From Thermoplasmata archaeon (GTDB lineage: Archaea > Thermoplasmatota > Thermoplasmata > GCA-020350865): DNA of 21,273 bases. Each line of letters begins with the position of its first letter. The first letter of the stretch is position 1. The position numbers and the translations under genes are program-made. Of the stretch, positions 6,088 to 12,991 are shown piece by piece. Under the pieces are notes generated by a model that worked only from the letters and a program-made list of their open reading frames with translations, did not search any database and was not told the origin of the DNA. The DNA lies in the NCBI GenBank assembly GCA_020351895.1, contig CP070672.1:2066241-2087513 (forward strand). Reading direction: 5' to 3'.

Positions 6088-6651
6088 ATGGATGAAGAAG
6101 TGATTCTACCCGGGGGAAAGCCTGTTAAACTGAAAATCTGCATGGTGGGGGAGCTTGCCGTCGGAAAGACATGTTTAGTAAAAAAATACGTGTACGACAA
6201 GTTTGACAATAGATATCTCACAACAATAGGGACCAAAATCCTAAAGAGAGAAATCAAGGTTAAACACCCCAAAGAAAAGGGATTGGTGGATGTCCACCTG
6301 TTGATATGGGACATCATGGGCACAAAAGGTTTTCGCCAGCTTTTGCAGCAGGCATACTTCAACGGGCTTCAGGGAATAATCGGAGTGTGTGACAATACAA
6401 GGGAAGATACACTATCTGACCTTCATGACTGGGTGGATCTGGGGCAGATGGTTGAAAATGAGGTTCCTGCCGTGTTTCTCGGGAATAAATGCGATTTGAA
6501 AGATGAGCAGGAGATCGGATTAAGTGAGCTGAGAAGCTTTGCCTCGGAATATGAAAAAACCATACCCTATCTCTCCAGTGCAAAAACAGGTAAGAATGTA
6601 GAAAAGGCTTTCAAGAAGCTGTGCGAAAAGATACTTGAGGATATGTTTTAA
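6088..6651 (+). CDS. Ras/Rab-like small GTPase
   Basis: A 187-residue Ras-superfamily switch GTPase, cytosolic. All five G motifs are visible. G1 is GELAVGKT (21-28) and G2 is the Thr at 45/46 in YLTTIG. G3 is WDIMG (74-78), G4 is NKCD (133-136) and G5 is SAK (164-166). The layout (LKICMVGE start, WD motif, NKCDL) is closest to Rab/Ran-type or archaeal Ras-like proteins rather than MglA or FeoB. Unusual points: switch II reads D-I-M-G-T where Ras/Rab have D-T-A-G-Q, so the catalytic glutamine is replaced by Thr79. There is also no C-terminal cysteine motif for prenylation. A slow intrinsic GTPase dependent on a partner is inferred. A YbjN-like gene lies upstream and a convergent dehydratase downstream (67-base gap). 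The longin/roadblock-like tail of the giant surface protein in this window is a candidate partner class. Confidence 0.9.
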   Translation: MDEEVILPGGKPVKLKICMVGELAVGKTCLVKKYVYDKFDNRYLTTIGTKILKREIKVKHPKEKGLVDVHLLIWDIMGTKGFRQLLQQAYFNGLQGIIGVCDNTREDTLSDLHDWVDLGQMVENEVPAVFLGNKCDLKDEQEIGLSELRSFASEYEKTIPYLSSAKTGKNVEKAFKKLCEKILEDMF

Positions 6652-6718
6652 TTCATTCTTTTTAATTGTTTAGTGAATAATTTGAGGGAAAAAGGGAACA
6701 TATGTCCTTAATGTTTCA

Positions 6719-7690
6719 TTATTTGTTCTTTTTTTGTCGCTTATACCCTTTAAAAAACCTCCCCAAGTCCACATTTCCCCCGCTCAAAATCACTCCCACC
6801 CTTAGATTATCCGCATCCACTTCCTCTTTTAATAAACCAGCCAGGGACACCGCACCCGAGGGTTCCACCACGAGCTTCATTCTCTCCCATAAAAACCGCA
6901 TGGTCTCAACGATCTCTTTCTCGGACACCAAAACAATATCATGTACATTCTTTTTTATGATCTCAAATGTCCTTTGGCTCAAAGAGGTTCTCAGGCCGTC
7001 GGCAATAGTATCTGGAGAAACACTGGGTACCAATTTCCCGGAGGTGAATGACAGATAAGCGTCATTGGCTTTCTCGGGCTCCACACCAATGACCTTAATC
7101 CTTGGAAGCAAACCCTTTGCCGCAATTGAGGTCCCTGAAATGAGACCGCCGCCTCCTACAGGGCAGAAAACATAATCCAGTTCCCCCACCTCCTTAATCA
7201 ACTCATATGCGGCAGTTCCCGCCCCTGCTATCATATTGTCATTGTCGTATGGATGAATCAGCGTGTATCCATTTTCTTCCATCAATTTTTGGGCAGTTTT
7301 GGCCCGATCCTTGGGATTTATACCGCACAAAACGATTTCTGCACCGTAATTTGCTACAGCATTCATCTTTACCTTGGATGAGTTCTTTGGCATTACAACG
7401 ATACAAGGGATATTGAACAATCCAGCTGCAAGTGCCAAGGCCTGTCCGTGATTTCCACTGGAATGGGCGATGACTCCTTTTTCCCTTTCCTTTGATGAAA
7501 GCTGGGATACAGTGTTATAGGCACCACGAAACTTGAATGAGCCGGTTCTTTGGAAATTCTCGCATTTTAGATATATGGATGCATTTTTGAGTTCATTTAA
7601 TGTCCTGGATTTCGCAACCGGTGTTTTATTTACAATTTCCCTCAATCTCTGGTATGTCTTTTCGATATGTCTTAAATCCATCAATCTCAT
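6719..7690 (-). CDS. Threonine/serine dehydratase or racemase (PLP fold type II)
   Basis: Pyridoxal-phosphate enzyme of the threonine ammonia-lyase / serine racemase group. The likely reaction is deamination of threonine to 2-oxobutanoate (an isoleucine precursor) or of serine to pyruvate. The PLP lysine is in SFKFRGA and the asparagine loop is SSGNHGQ. The phosphate-binding loop is GGGGL and the C-terminal cofactor-ring motif is LSGGNVD. There is no ACT regulatory domain, so it matches the short catabolic/racemase type. Several in-frame ATGs occur at the 5' end. AAAAGGAG at 7695-7702 (minus strand) favours the ATG at 7690 (MRLMDLRHIEK), four bases away, giving 323 residues. The ATG at 7711 lies upstream of that SD. 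It is divergent from the MBL/rhodanese gene. Serine racemase or threo-3-hydroxyaspartate lyase cannot be excluded by eye. Confidence 0.88.
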   Translation of the reverse strand: MRLMDLRHIEKTYQRLREIVNKTPVAKSRTLNELKNASIYLKCENFQRTGSFKFRGAYNTVSQLSSKEREKGVIAHSSGNHGQALALAAGLFNIPCIVVMPKNSSKVKMNAVANYGAEIVLCGINPKDRAKTAQKLMEENGYTLIHPYDNDNMIAGAGTAAYELIKEVGELDYVFCPVGGGGLISGTSIAAKGLLPRIKVIGVEPEKANDAYLSFTSGKLVPSVSPDTIADGLRTSLSQRTFEIIKKNVHDIVLVSEKEIVETMRFLWERMKLVVEPSGAVSLAGLLKEEVDADNLRVGVILSGGNVDLGRFFKGYKRQKKNK

Positions 7691-7717
7691 CATGCTCCTT
7701 TTAATCATCATATTCTT

Positions 7718-7783
7718 TTTTGGGATACAGATAACAGAAAGGAAAATGGCTTTTAAGATTTATTTATTTGCATTATCCCAAAA
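7718..7783. promoter_or_regulatory. 10-bp inverted repeat in a divergent promoter (candidate operator)
   Basis: TTTTGGGATA (7718-7727) and TATCCCAAAA (7774-7783) are perfect inverse copies 46 bases apart. They lie between the dehydratase start (-) and the MBL/rhodanese start (+). Directly adjoining is a second palindrome, AAAGAT-CATGAT-ATCTTT (7781-7798). An AT-rich box lies between the arms (7752-7770), and GAATATTAAA (7831-7840) could be box A for the plus-strand gene. One regulator controlling both genes is inferred. Confidence 0.45.
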
Positions 7784-7878
7784 GATCATGATATCTTTCC
7801 GTTATTATGTTATTGTCTTTCTATGCATAAGAATATTAAATCCTAAACACAATTCACACCCTGTTGGAGGACTTATTG

Positions 7879-8961
7879 ATGAGATTCGAACAGATAAATC
7901 CCCACTCGTGCAAGACATATGTGATGGGTGAGGATGATTCAAAGGAAGTGGCCATGGTAGATCCGGTTCTGGATCATTTTAAAGATTACCTAGAATACTT
8001 GAAAAAGTATAATTTAGAACTTGTTGGGGTAATCGATACACACACCCACGCCGATCATATCTCCTGCTGCGCTGCTTTAAGGGATGTCACTGAATGCGAT
8101 TATTTGATGCATGATCTGGCACCTGCGAAGTGCGTGACGAAGAAGGTGGATGAAGGCCACAAGTTCACTATAGCTGGCATCCCAGTTGAGGTGATTCACA
8201 CCCCAGGACACACAAGGGATTCTGTGAGCCTTATTCTTCCTGGTAGAATACTCACAGGTGATGCCCTGTTCCTAGACGATGGTGGGGCTGGCCGAGATGA
8301 TCTGCCTGGAGGAGATCCTGCACATCACTGGGAAACCCTAGAGAAATTTAAAACCTTACATGAGGACCTTATGGTCCATCCTGCCCATGAATATCGAAAC
8401 AGAAAGCCATCATCTTTAGGCAATCAGAAGAAGACCAATCCACATCTTATAAATCGGACAAAGGAAGAGTTCATCAAGTATCTGGAAGATCTTCGACTTG
8501 GACCCGCAGAATGGATGAAGGATGTGCTCAAGGCGAACTATGCATGCGCAAGGGATCCGAAAGCCGCTTGGATACCAGTTGATATCAATGCATGCGAAAT
8601 AAAGGGTACTTTAGAGCATGGAGTAAATGATATCACAGTTGAGGAGATATCCCCTAAAGATCTGAAGGAGATGTTGGATTCTCAAGAGGACTTGATACTG
8701 CTCGATGTCAGGCAGCCTAAGGAACTTGAAGGTGTGCTTGGACATCTTGATGGAATAAAGCATATACCAATAGATGAACTGACAAAACAACTTGGGCATT
8801 TGGAGGATATGAAAGATAAAAACATCATCACTATCTGCCGCTCAGGTGCCAGAGCCCATACAGCAGGTCAGATTCTAAAACAAGCTGGATTTAGTGAAGT
8901 CAAAGTCCTTGCAGGTGGTATGATAGCCTGGAGAGATACATTTAATGAGAAGAATAGTTGA
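7879..8961 (+). CDS. Persulfide dioxygenase-like metallo-beta-lactamase fused to rhodanese
   Basis: 360 residues in two domains. Residues 1 to about 235 form a metallo-beta-lactamase fold of the ETHE1/glyoxalase-II type: H55-x-H57-x-D59-H60, H111 in HTPGHTRDS, D128 in GDALF, and H170 in HPAHEY. The GGAGRDDLPGGD segment (135-146) matches persulfide dioxygenases, which oxidise glutathione or CoA persulfide to sulfite at a single iron. Residues 253-357 form a rhodanese domain with LLDVR and the active-site loop C320-RSGARA, which moves sulfane sulfur. The fusion suggests a sulfide/persulfide detoxification enzyme working in the cytosol. The start is ATG 7879 because GGAGG (7866-7870) sits eight bases ahead; the TTG at 7864 overlaps that SD. 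It is divergent from the dehydratase behind a shared inverted repeat. Confidence 0.88.
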   Translation: MRFEQINPHSCKTYVMGEDDSKEVAMVDPVLDHFKDYLEYLKKYNLELVGVIDTHTHADHISCCAALRDVTECDYLMHDLAPAKCVTKKVDEGHKFTIAGIPVEVIHTPGHTRDSVSLILPGRILTGDALFLDDGGAGRDDLPGGDPAHHWETLEKFKTLHEDLMVHPAHEYRNRKPSSLGNQKKTNPHLINRTKEEFIKYLEDLRLGPAEWMKDVLKANYACARDPKAAWIPVDINACEIKGTLEHGVNDITVEEISPKDLKEMLDSQEDLILLDVRQPKELEGVLGHLDGIKHIPIDELTKQLGHLEDMKDKNIITICRSGARAHTAGQILKQAGFSEVKVLAGGMIAWRDTFNEKNS

Positions 8962-8973
8962 GGTACATAAGAA

Positions 8974-8997
8974 GTGATTAATGATATTATTATTCAC
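8974..8997. terminator. Imperfect hairpin after the MBL/rhodanese gene
   Basis: GTGATTAAT (8974-8982) and ATTATTCAC (8989-8997) form a 9-bp stem with one mismatch and a 6-base loop, 13 bases after the stop at 8961. It could help termination or be an operator ahead of the next promoter. The AT-rich stem makes this uncertain. Confidence 0.3.
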
Positions 8998-9013
8998 ATC
9001 TCAACGAAATTAC

Positions 9014-9022
9014 CTTATATTT
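9014..9022 (+). promoter_or_regulatory. Archaeal TATA box for the cysteine-rich gene
   Basis: CTTATATTT fits the archaeal YTTATATA-type box A. It stands about 75 bases before the ATG at 9090 and predicts a leader of roughly 45 bases. Confidence 0.5.
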
Positions 9023-9089
9023 TCCCTCATTTTAATTGCAACAAAGTATAAGGCTCGATACGACATACCCAAATAAGAAGGGGCAAGAT

Positions 9090-9602
9090 ATGGCAAAGTT
9101 CATTGAAGCCGAATGTCCGAAATGTAAAGCCGCAATGAAATTCCCTGATCACCTGGAAAAGGTCTTTTGTTCACGCTGCGGAAGTGAATTCATTGTTGCC
9201 GAAGAGAATTATGTACCCCCTGAGACGAAGAAAGTGAAAACCTGTCCATACTGCAGCGGAAAGAGAGTTACAATATGCACAGGAATTAGAGCCGACCAAA
9301 CAAAAGGAGTGCTCAGATCGTTCGAGCTTTTTGCCGAGTCTTGCACTGGAACCGGTAAATGTATGGTCTATTGTTATCCCGAGATGATGGAACCTATTTC
9401 CAATTACTGTAATCATGGAAAATGTGCGTGGTGCAAAGGTACAGGCAAAGTCTATTTACGGACCTGCCGGTTCTGCGAGGGGACAGGAAACTGTCGATTC
9501 TGTCATGGCTCCGGCAAATGCATTATATGCAACGGTAAAGGCGAAATCAGATGTAAGGCATGTGATGGCAGGGGTGTCATGCCTCATCAAAAATCCCATT
9601 GA
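9090..9602 (+). CDS. Cysteine-rich zinc protein with five DnaJ-type CxxCxGxG motifs
   Basis: 170 residues, function unassigned. An N-terminal zinc ribbon pairs CPKC (residues 10-13) with CSRC about 14 residues later. A CPYCSG knuckle follows. Then comes a Cys/Gly-rich block with CAWCKGTG, CRFCEGTG, CRFCHGSG, CIICNGKG and CKACDGRG, the same signature as the DnaJ zinc-binding region. No J domain or DnaJ substrate-binding domains are present. This suggests a structural zinc-binding protein that may bind unfolded protein or hold reduced thiols. Start: the frame is open from TTG 9036, but AAGGGG about six bases before ATG 9090 (MAKFIEAECPKC) makes that the better start. It has its own TATA box and is followed 62 bases later by the acyl-CoA ligase with a separate promoter. 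Confidence 0.8.
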   Translation: MAKFIEAECPKCKAAMKFPDHLEKVFCSRCGSEFIVAEENYVPPETKKVKTCPYCSGKRVTICTGIRADQTKGVLRSFELFAESCTGTGKCMVYCYPEMMEPISNYCNHGKCAWCKGTGKVYLRTCRFCEGTGNCRFCHGSGKCIICNGKGEIRCKACDGRGVMPHQKSH

Positions 9603-9614
9603 TCCACCACTAAC

Positions 9615-9623
9615 CTTATATAA
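9615..9623 (+). promoter_or_regulatory. Archaeal TATA box for the ligase/methyltransferase pair
   Basis: CTTATATAA is a near-ideal archaeal box A, about 42 bases before the ligase ATG at 9665. An SD (GGAGG, 9650-9654) lies between. The whole 62-base gap is used by these signals. Confidence 0.6.
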
Positions 9624-9664
9624 CAATCTTTTAATGGTCCATCAAACACGGAGGTTTTTGAAAT

Positions 9665-11233
9665 ATGGGGCTGTACAATTTACTCTCAGAAACAGTAAAA
9701 AAGTATCCAGATAATTTAGCCATGATATGTGGTGATGAGCAGTGTAACTATGAACTGTTAAAGGAACTGGTAGATAAACTCGCTTTGAATATGAAAGCAA
9801 TCGGCTTAGGAAAGGACGATAAAATCGCCATGATTTCAAAAAACTGCCATCGTTTTCTGGAAGCCTACTTTGCAGCAGCCAGACTAGGAGCCGTCTTAGT
9901 TCCCATAAATTACAGGCTGGCTCCAAAGGATTTTGTTTATATTCTTAACAACTCAAAATCTAGAGCCTTGATTGCTCAGCCTGAGCTAATCTCTTGGATT
10001 TCAGAAAGAAGGAAAGATATCCCTATGGTTGAAAATATAATCGTAACTGGACCACAAGAAACACAAGAAAAGGGGTATTTGGAGTACGAACCTTTGCCAG
10101 ATGGCGTAGGTTTTGAGGAGGAAAATCATAAACACGTTGAAGATTCTGAAATTGCCCAGATTTACTACACAAGCGGAACAACCGGTAAACCAAAAGGCGT
10201 TATCCTCACCCATAAAAACAATAACGTCCATGCCGAAGGAACCATAGTGGAACTTGGATTGTCCCAAGATGACAGGTGGCTTCATGTATCTCCAATGTTT
10301 CATTTGGCTGATTCCTGGGCGGTTTGGTCGATCACAAAGGTTGGGGGAACCCATGTTATAGTCCCGAGTTTCGAGCCCAAGATAGTTTTTGAGGCAATTG
10401 AATATCATAAAGTCACACTGAGCAACTTCATACCTACTATGTTGAACATTTTAGTGAATTTCCCCGGTGTTGAGAGCCATGACTTCTCCTCTCTGAGATT
10501 GATAATGAGTGGAGGGGCACCCATTGCAAAGGAGGTGGTGAGGAAGGTTATCAATATATTCGGATGCGATTACATCCAGACATATGGTTTGACAGAGACC
10601 AGTCCTTTTTTGACAATGTCGATTCTGAAAGATGAGATGAAAGACCTTCCATTTGAAGAGAAACTAAGATACATGGTGACCACAGGCAGATCTTTTTACA
10701 ACGTAAAACTCAAGGTGGTGAAGGATGACGGAAGAGAGGTGATTCCAAATGAGGAGGATGTGGGGGAAATAATTGTTTGCGGCGATACCATCACTCCCTA
10801 TTATTGGGAATTGCCAGAGGTAACAAAGGATCGGATTAAAGATGGCTGGCTCTATACCAGAGATCTGGCTGTTATGAATCCTGAGGGATACGTCATTATT
10901 GTCGACAGAAAAGACGACATGATCATCACAGGCGGTGAAAATGTCTATTCCATAGAGGTTGAGGATGTGCTGTACTCTCATCCTTGGGTCCTCGAGGCAG
11001 CGGTAATAGGCCTTCCTGATCCCGTATGGGGAGAGAAGGTCACTGCAATTGTTGTCCTAAAAGAAGGTAAAGAAGAGAACGAAAAGGAGATAATCGACTT
11101 CTGCAAAGAAAACCTTGCCCATTTCAAGGCTCCCAAGAACGTGATATTCACAGATCAGATACCCAAGACAGGCTCTGCGAAAATATATAAATATAGATTA
11201 AGAGAGAGGTATGGGAAGGAGAAAAATGAATAA
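9665..11233 (+). CDS. AMP-dependent acyl-CoA synthetase/ligase
   Basis: A 522-residue adenylate-forming enzyme of the ANL superfamily. It activates a carboxylic acid to acyl-AMP and then to acyl-CoA. Motifs in order: the P-loop-like YYTSGTTGKPKGV (about residues 166-178), MFHLADSW, the A5 motif YGLTETSP, and GWLYTRDLA (A7, where most relatives have TGD). Then come the hinge DRKDDMIITGGENVYSIEVE (A8) and the C-terminal lysine loop KTGSAKIYK (A10). The sequence is closest by eye to medium/long-chain fatty-acyl or aryl CoA ligases rather than acetyl-CoA synthetase, which is longer. The exact substrate cannot be read. ATG 9665 has GGAGG ten bases upstream. The last eight bases overlap the start of the methyltransferase, implying coupled translation. 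Confidence 0.93.
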   Translation: MGLYNLLSETVKKYPDNLAMICGDEQCNYELLKELVDKLALNMKAIGLGKDDKIAMISKNCHRFLEAYFAAARLGAVLVPINYRLAPKDFVYILNNSKSRALIAQPELISWISERRKDIPMVENIIVTGPQETQEKGYLEYEPLPDGVGFEEENHKHVEDSEIAQIYYTSGTTGKPKGVILTHKNNNVHAEGTIVELGLSQDDRWLHVSPMFHLADSWAVWSITKVGGTHVIVPSFEPKIVFEAIEYHKVTLSNFIPTMLNILVNFPGVESHDFSSLRLIMSGGAPIAKEVVRKVINIFGCDYIQTYGLTETSPFLTMSILKDEMKDLPFEEKLRYMVTTGRSFYNVKLKVVKDDGREVIPNEEDVGEIIVCGDTITPYYWELPEVTKDRIKDGWLYTRDLAVMNPEGYVIIVDRKDDMIITGGENVYSIEVEDVLYSHPWVLEAAVIGLPDPVWGEKVTAIVVLKEGKEENEKEIIDFCKENLAHFKAPKNVIFTDQIPKTGSAKIYKYRLRERYGKEKNE

Positions 11234-11960
11234 AGCAGGGTGCAAAACTACAAGAGAAAGAGTGAATCAACATTACGAAGAGCAATGGCAAGGTTATACT
11301 GAAGAGGATGTGTTAAAGAGGGTGAACAACCTCAGCGAGGTTCTGGATTCGATAATATCTCCCCTCATCTTAAAACAAGGAGCAAGAATTCTCGACCTTG
11401 GCTCGGGCCCTGGGATTATACCCATCAGAATTGCCCAGATTTTCAATAAGAATCTTGGAATAAGGTCATGTGGAATAGACATCTCAGAAAAGGCCCTTAA
11501 CCTGGGAAACCGATTCATAAAAAAAAGAGGACTTGCCCAATCAATTCAACTCATAAAAGCAGATTGCGAGAATCTTCCCTTCAAAAACGACACTTACGAT
11601 GCCGTGGTTTCAAATGCAACTATCAATCTTCTTTTACACAAAGAAAACGGATTTTCTGAAATAGTGAGAGTCACCAAGAATAAAGGAGATGTCATAATTG
11701 CAGATTGCTTGGCAAGGGAAGGTAAAACTTGCGATAGGGACACGGAATCCGATGATGATCTTTGGAGTGCCTGTGTTGCGGGAGCACCCACCAAAAAAGA
11801 GATTCATAAATATGCAGATGAAGTGGGTATGGAAGTAATCAGTACAAAGAACCTCACTGATGAGGTGACACGACTTGTTAAAAGCAGGCTCTGGGATTGG
11901 CCCGAGTTTTTAGAGCATGATCTTGAGTATTTTGTATTTAAAATCAAGAAGAGAGAATAA
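11226..11960 (+). CDS. Class I SAM-dependent methyltransferase, UbiE/ArsM-like
   Basis: 244 residues, Rossmann-type methyltransferase. Motif I is LDLGSGPG (56-63) and the acidic SAM-ribose residue is in CGIDIS (82-87). KADCENLPF is followed by AVVSNATINLL (127-136), which resembles the SNxVINL segment of arsenite methyltransferases. SACVAGAPT (181-189) matches the ArsM segment carrying one of its conserved cysteines (here Cys183). The last ArsM arsenic-binding cysteine has no visible counterpart, so a different acceptor is likely. Start: GGAAGGAG (11214-11221) is 4 bases before ATG 11226, which beats the ATG at 11211 lying ahead of that SD. The ATG sits inside the end of the ligase gene (ATGAATAA), an 8-base overlap. 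The two products may act on the same acyl compound; that is inference. Fourteen bases separate its end from the convergent sugar operon. Confidence 0.87.
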   Translation: MNKAGCKTTRERVNQHYEEQWQGYTEEDVLKRVNNLSEVLDSIISPLILKQGARILDLGSGPGIIPIRIAQIFNKNLGIRSCGIDISEKALNLGNRFIKKRGLAQSIQLIKADCENLPFKNDTYDAVVSNATINLLLHKENGFSEIVRVTKNKGDVIIADCLAREGKTCDRDTESDDDLWSACVAGAPTKKEIHKYADEVGMEVISTKNLTDEVTRLVKSRLWDWPEFLEHDLEYFVFKIKKRE

Positions 11961-11974
11961 CGAATTTTATGATC

Positions 11975-12979
11975 CTACCCTTCAACTTTGAGGCTTCTGT
12001 TCTCCTTTGCACTTTTGAAAGCGATTTCGATCATCTCGACAGCCCTTTTACCTGCATACATGTCTGAAAGGGGTCTTTCTCTAGATTTTATGCATTCCAC
12101 AAAGTGCCTCATCTCCTCCTTTAAGGGCTCTTTATAGGGGATGGGTACAGTATACGAGCCTTCATATTCAGCCCTATATGCTCCCTTTCCACCTGGGATT
12201 ATCGAAGCATCGAAAAGCTGCAGCTCCTGGGGCTTCAAATAATCAACCTTGGCGCTCATCTTGCTACCGATAATGGTGAGATCACGTCTCTTTCCATCCA
12301 CAGGGGTCATCCAGCTCTCGAATGCATAACCAAGGGTGTCATCCTCGAATCTCATGATGAGAAGGGCCACCTCCTCGATATCCTTCTGTAGAAAGCGACT
12401 GGTCTGAGCCGTGATTTCCAAGGGATACTCAGTATTCAAAAGATAACAGAATATATCCACCTCATGTATGGCCAAGGCGAACATAACACCCATATCACTT
12501 CTTGGCTCCCTAAATGAGAATCGCGTGCTCGTCAGATAGTAAATCCTTCCAAAGTCCCCTCTTTCGATCCTCTTTTTGATCTCCTTAACCGCACTGTGAT
12601 GCCTGAAGATATGACCCACCATGAGGAGTTTGTCGCTCTTTTCGGCGATTTTGATGAGCTCTTCTGCCTCCTTTGAATCTGTTGTCATGGGTTTTTCAAC
12701 AAAAACATCCTTTTTTGCCTCCATGAACTTCTTTGCCAGTTCAAAGTGTGTTTTGGTGGGAGTTGCAATGCTCACTCCATCCAAGGTATCATCATTCAAA
12801 AGCTCGTTGTAATCTGTCACATATGGTATATGGTATATCTTGGAGAATTCCTTGGCTTTGGCCTCATCCACCTCACAGATTGCAAGCTCGTCTATCACAC
12901 CTTCGCCCTTCAGTTCATTGAATGCCCTCACATGGTTCTTGCCCCAATATCCGGTGCCAATGACAGCTATTTTAACCAT
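11975..12979 (-). CDS. Gfo/Idh/MocA-family nucleotide-sugar dehydrogenase (WbpB/GnnA-like)
   Basis: 334 residues, NAD(P)-dependent. The Rossmann motif is GTGYWGKNH (8-16). The second-strand acidic turn AICEVDEAKA is followed by ATPTKTH (72-78), EKP (95-97, catalytic lysine Lys96), GHIFRHH and AIHEVD (171-175). The family oxidises sugar hydroxyls. With the adjacent DegT aminotransferase it fits the pair that converts UDP-GlcNAc, or its uronate, to the 3-keto then 3-amino sugar (WbpB/WbpE in Pseudomonas, GnnA/GnnB in Acidithiobacillus). Substrate assignment is by context. GGAGG lies six bases upstream of the ATG. Last gene of a four-gene minus-strand operon, 12 bases after the aminotransferase. 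Confidence 0.88.
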   Translation of the reverse strand: MVKIAVIGTGYWGKNHVRAFNELKGEGVIDELAICEVDEAKAKEFSKIYHIPYVTDYNELLNDDTLDGVSIATPTKTHFELAKKFMEAKKDVFVEKPMTTDSKEAEELIKIAEKSDKLLMVGHIFRHHSAVKEIKKRIERGDFGRIYYLTSTRFSFREPRSDMGVMFALAIHEVDIFCYLLNTEYPLEITAQTSRFLQKDIEEVALLIMRFEDDTLGYAFESWMTPVDGKRRDLTIIGSKMSAKVDYLKPQELQLFDASIIPGGKGAYRAEYEGSYTVPIPYKEPLKEEMRHFVECIKSRERPLSDMYAGKRAVEMIEIAFKSAKENRSLKVEG

Positions 12980-12991
12980 ATTATTCCTCCA

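Noticed and set aside
7864..7878. TTG 7864 as start of the MBL/rhodanese gene
   Set aside because: The TTG is part of the GGAGG SD that serves ATG 7879.
9036..9089. TTG 9036 as start of the cysteine-rich protein
   Set aside because: There is no SD, it lies close to the predicted transcription start, and the ATG at 9090 has a good upstream purine run.
11226..11960. Calling the methyltransferase a true arsenite methyltransferase (ArsM)
   Set aside because: Only part of the ArsM cysteine set is visible and no arsenic-resistance genes are nearby.
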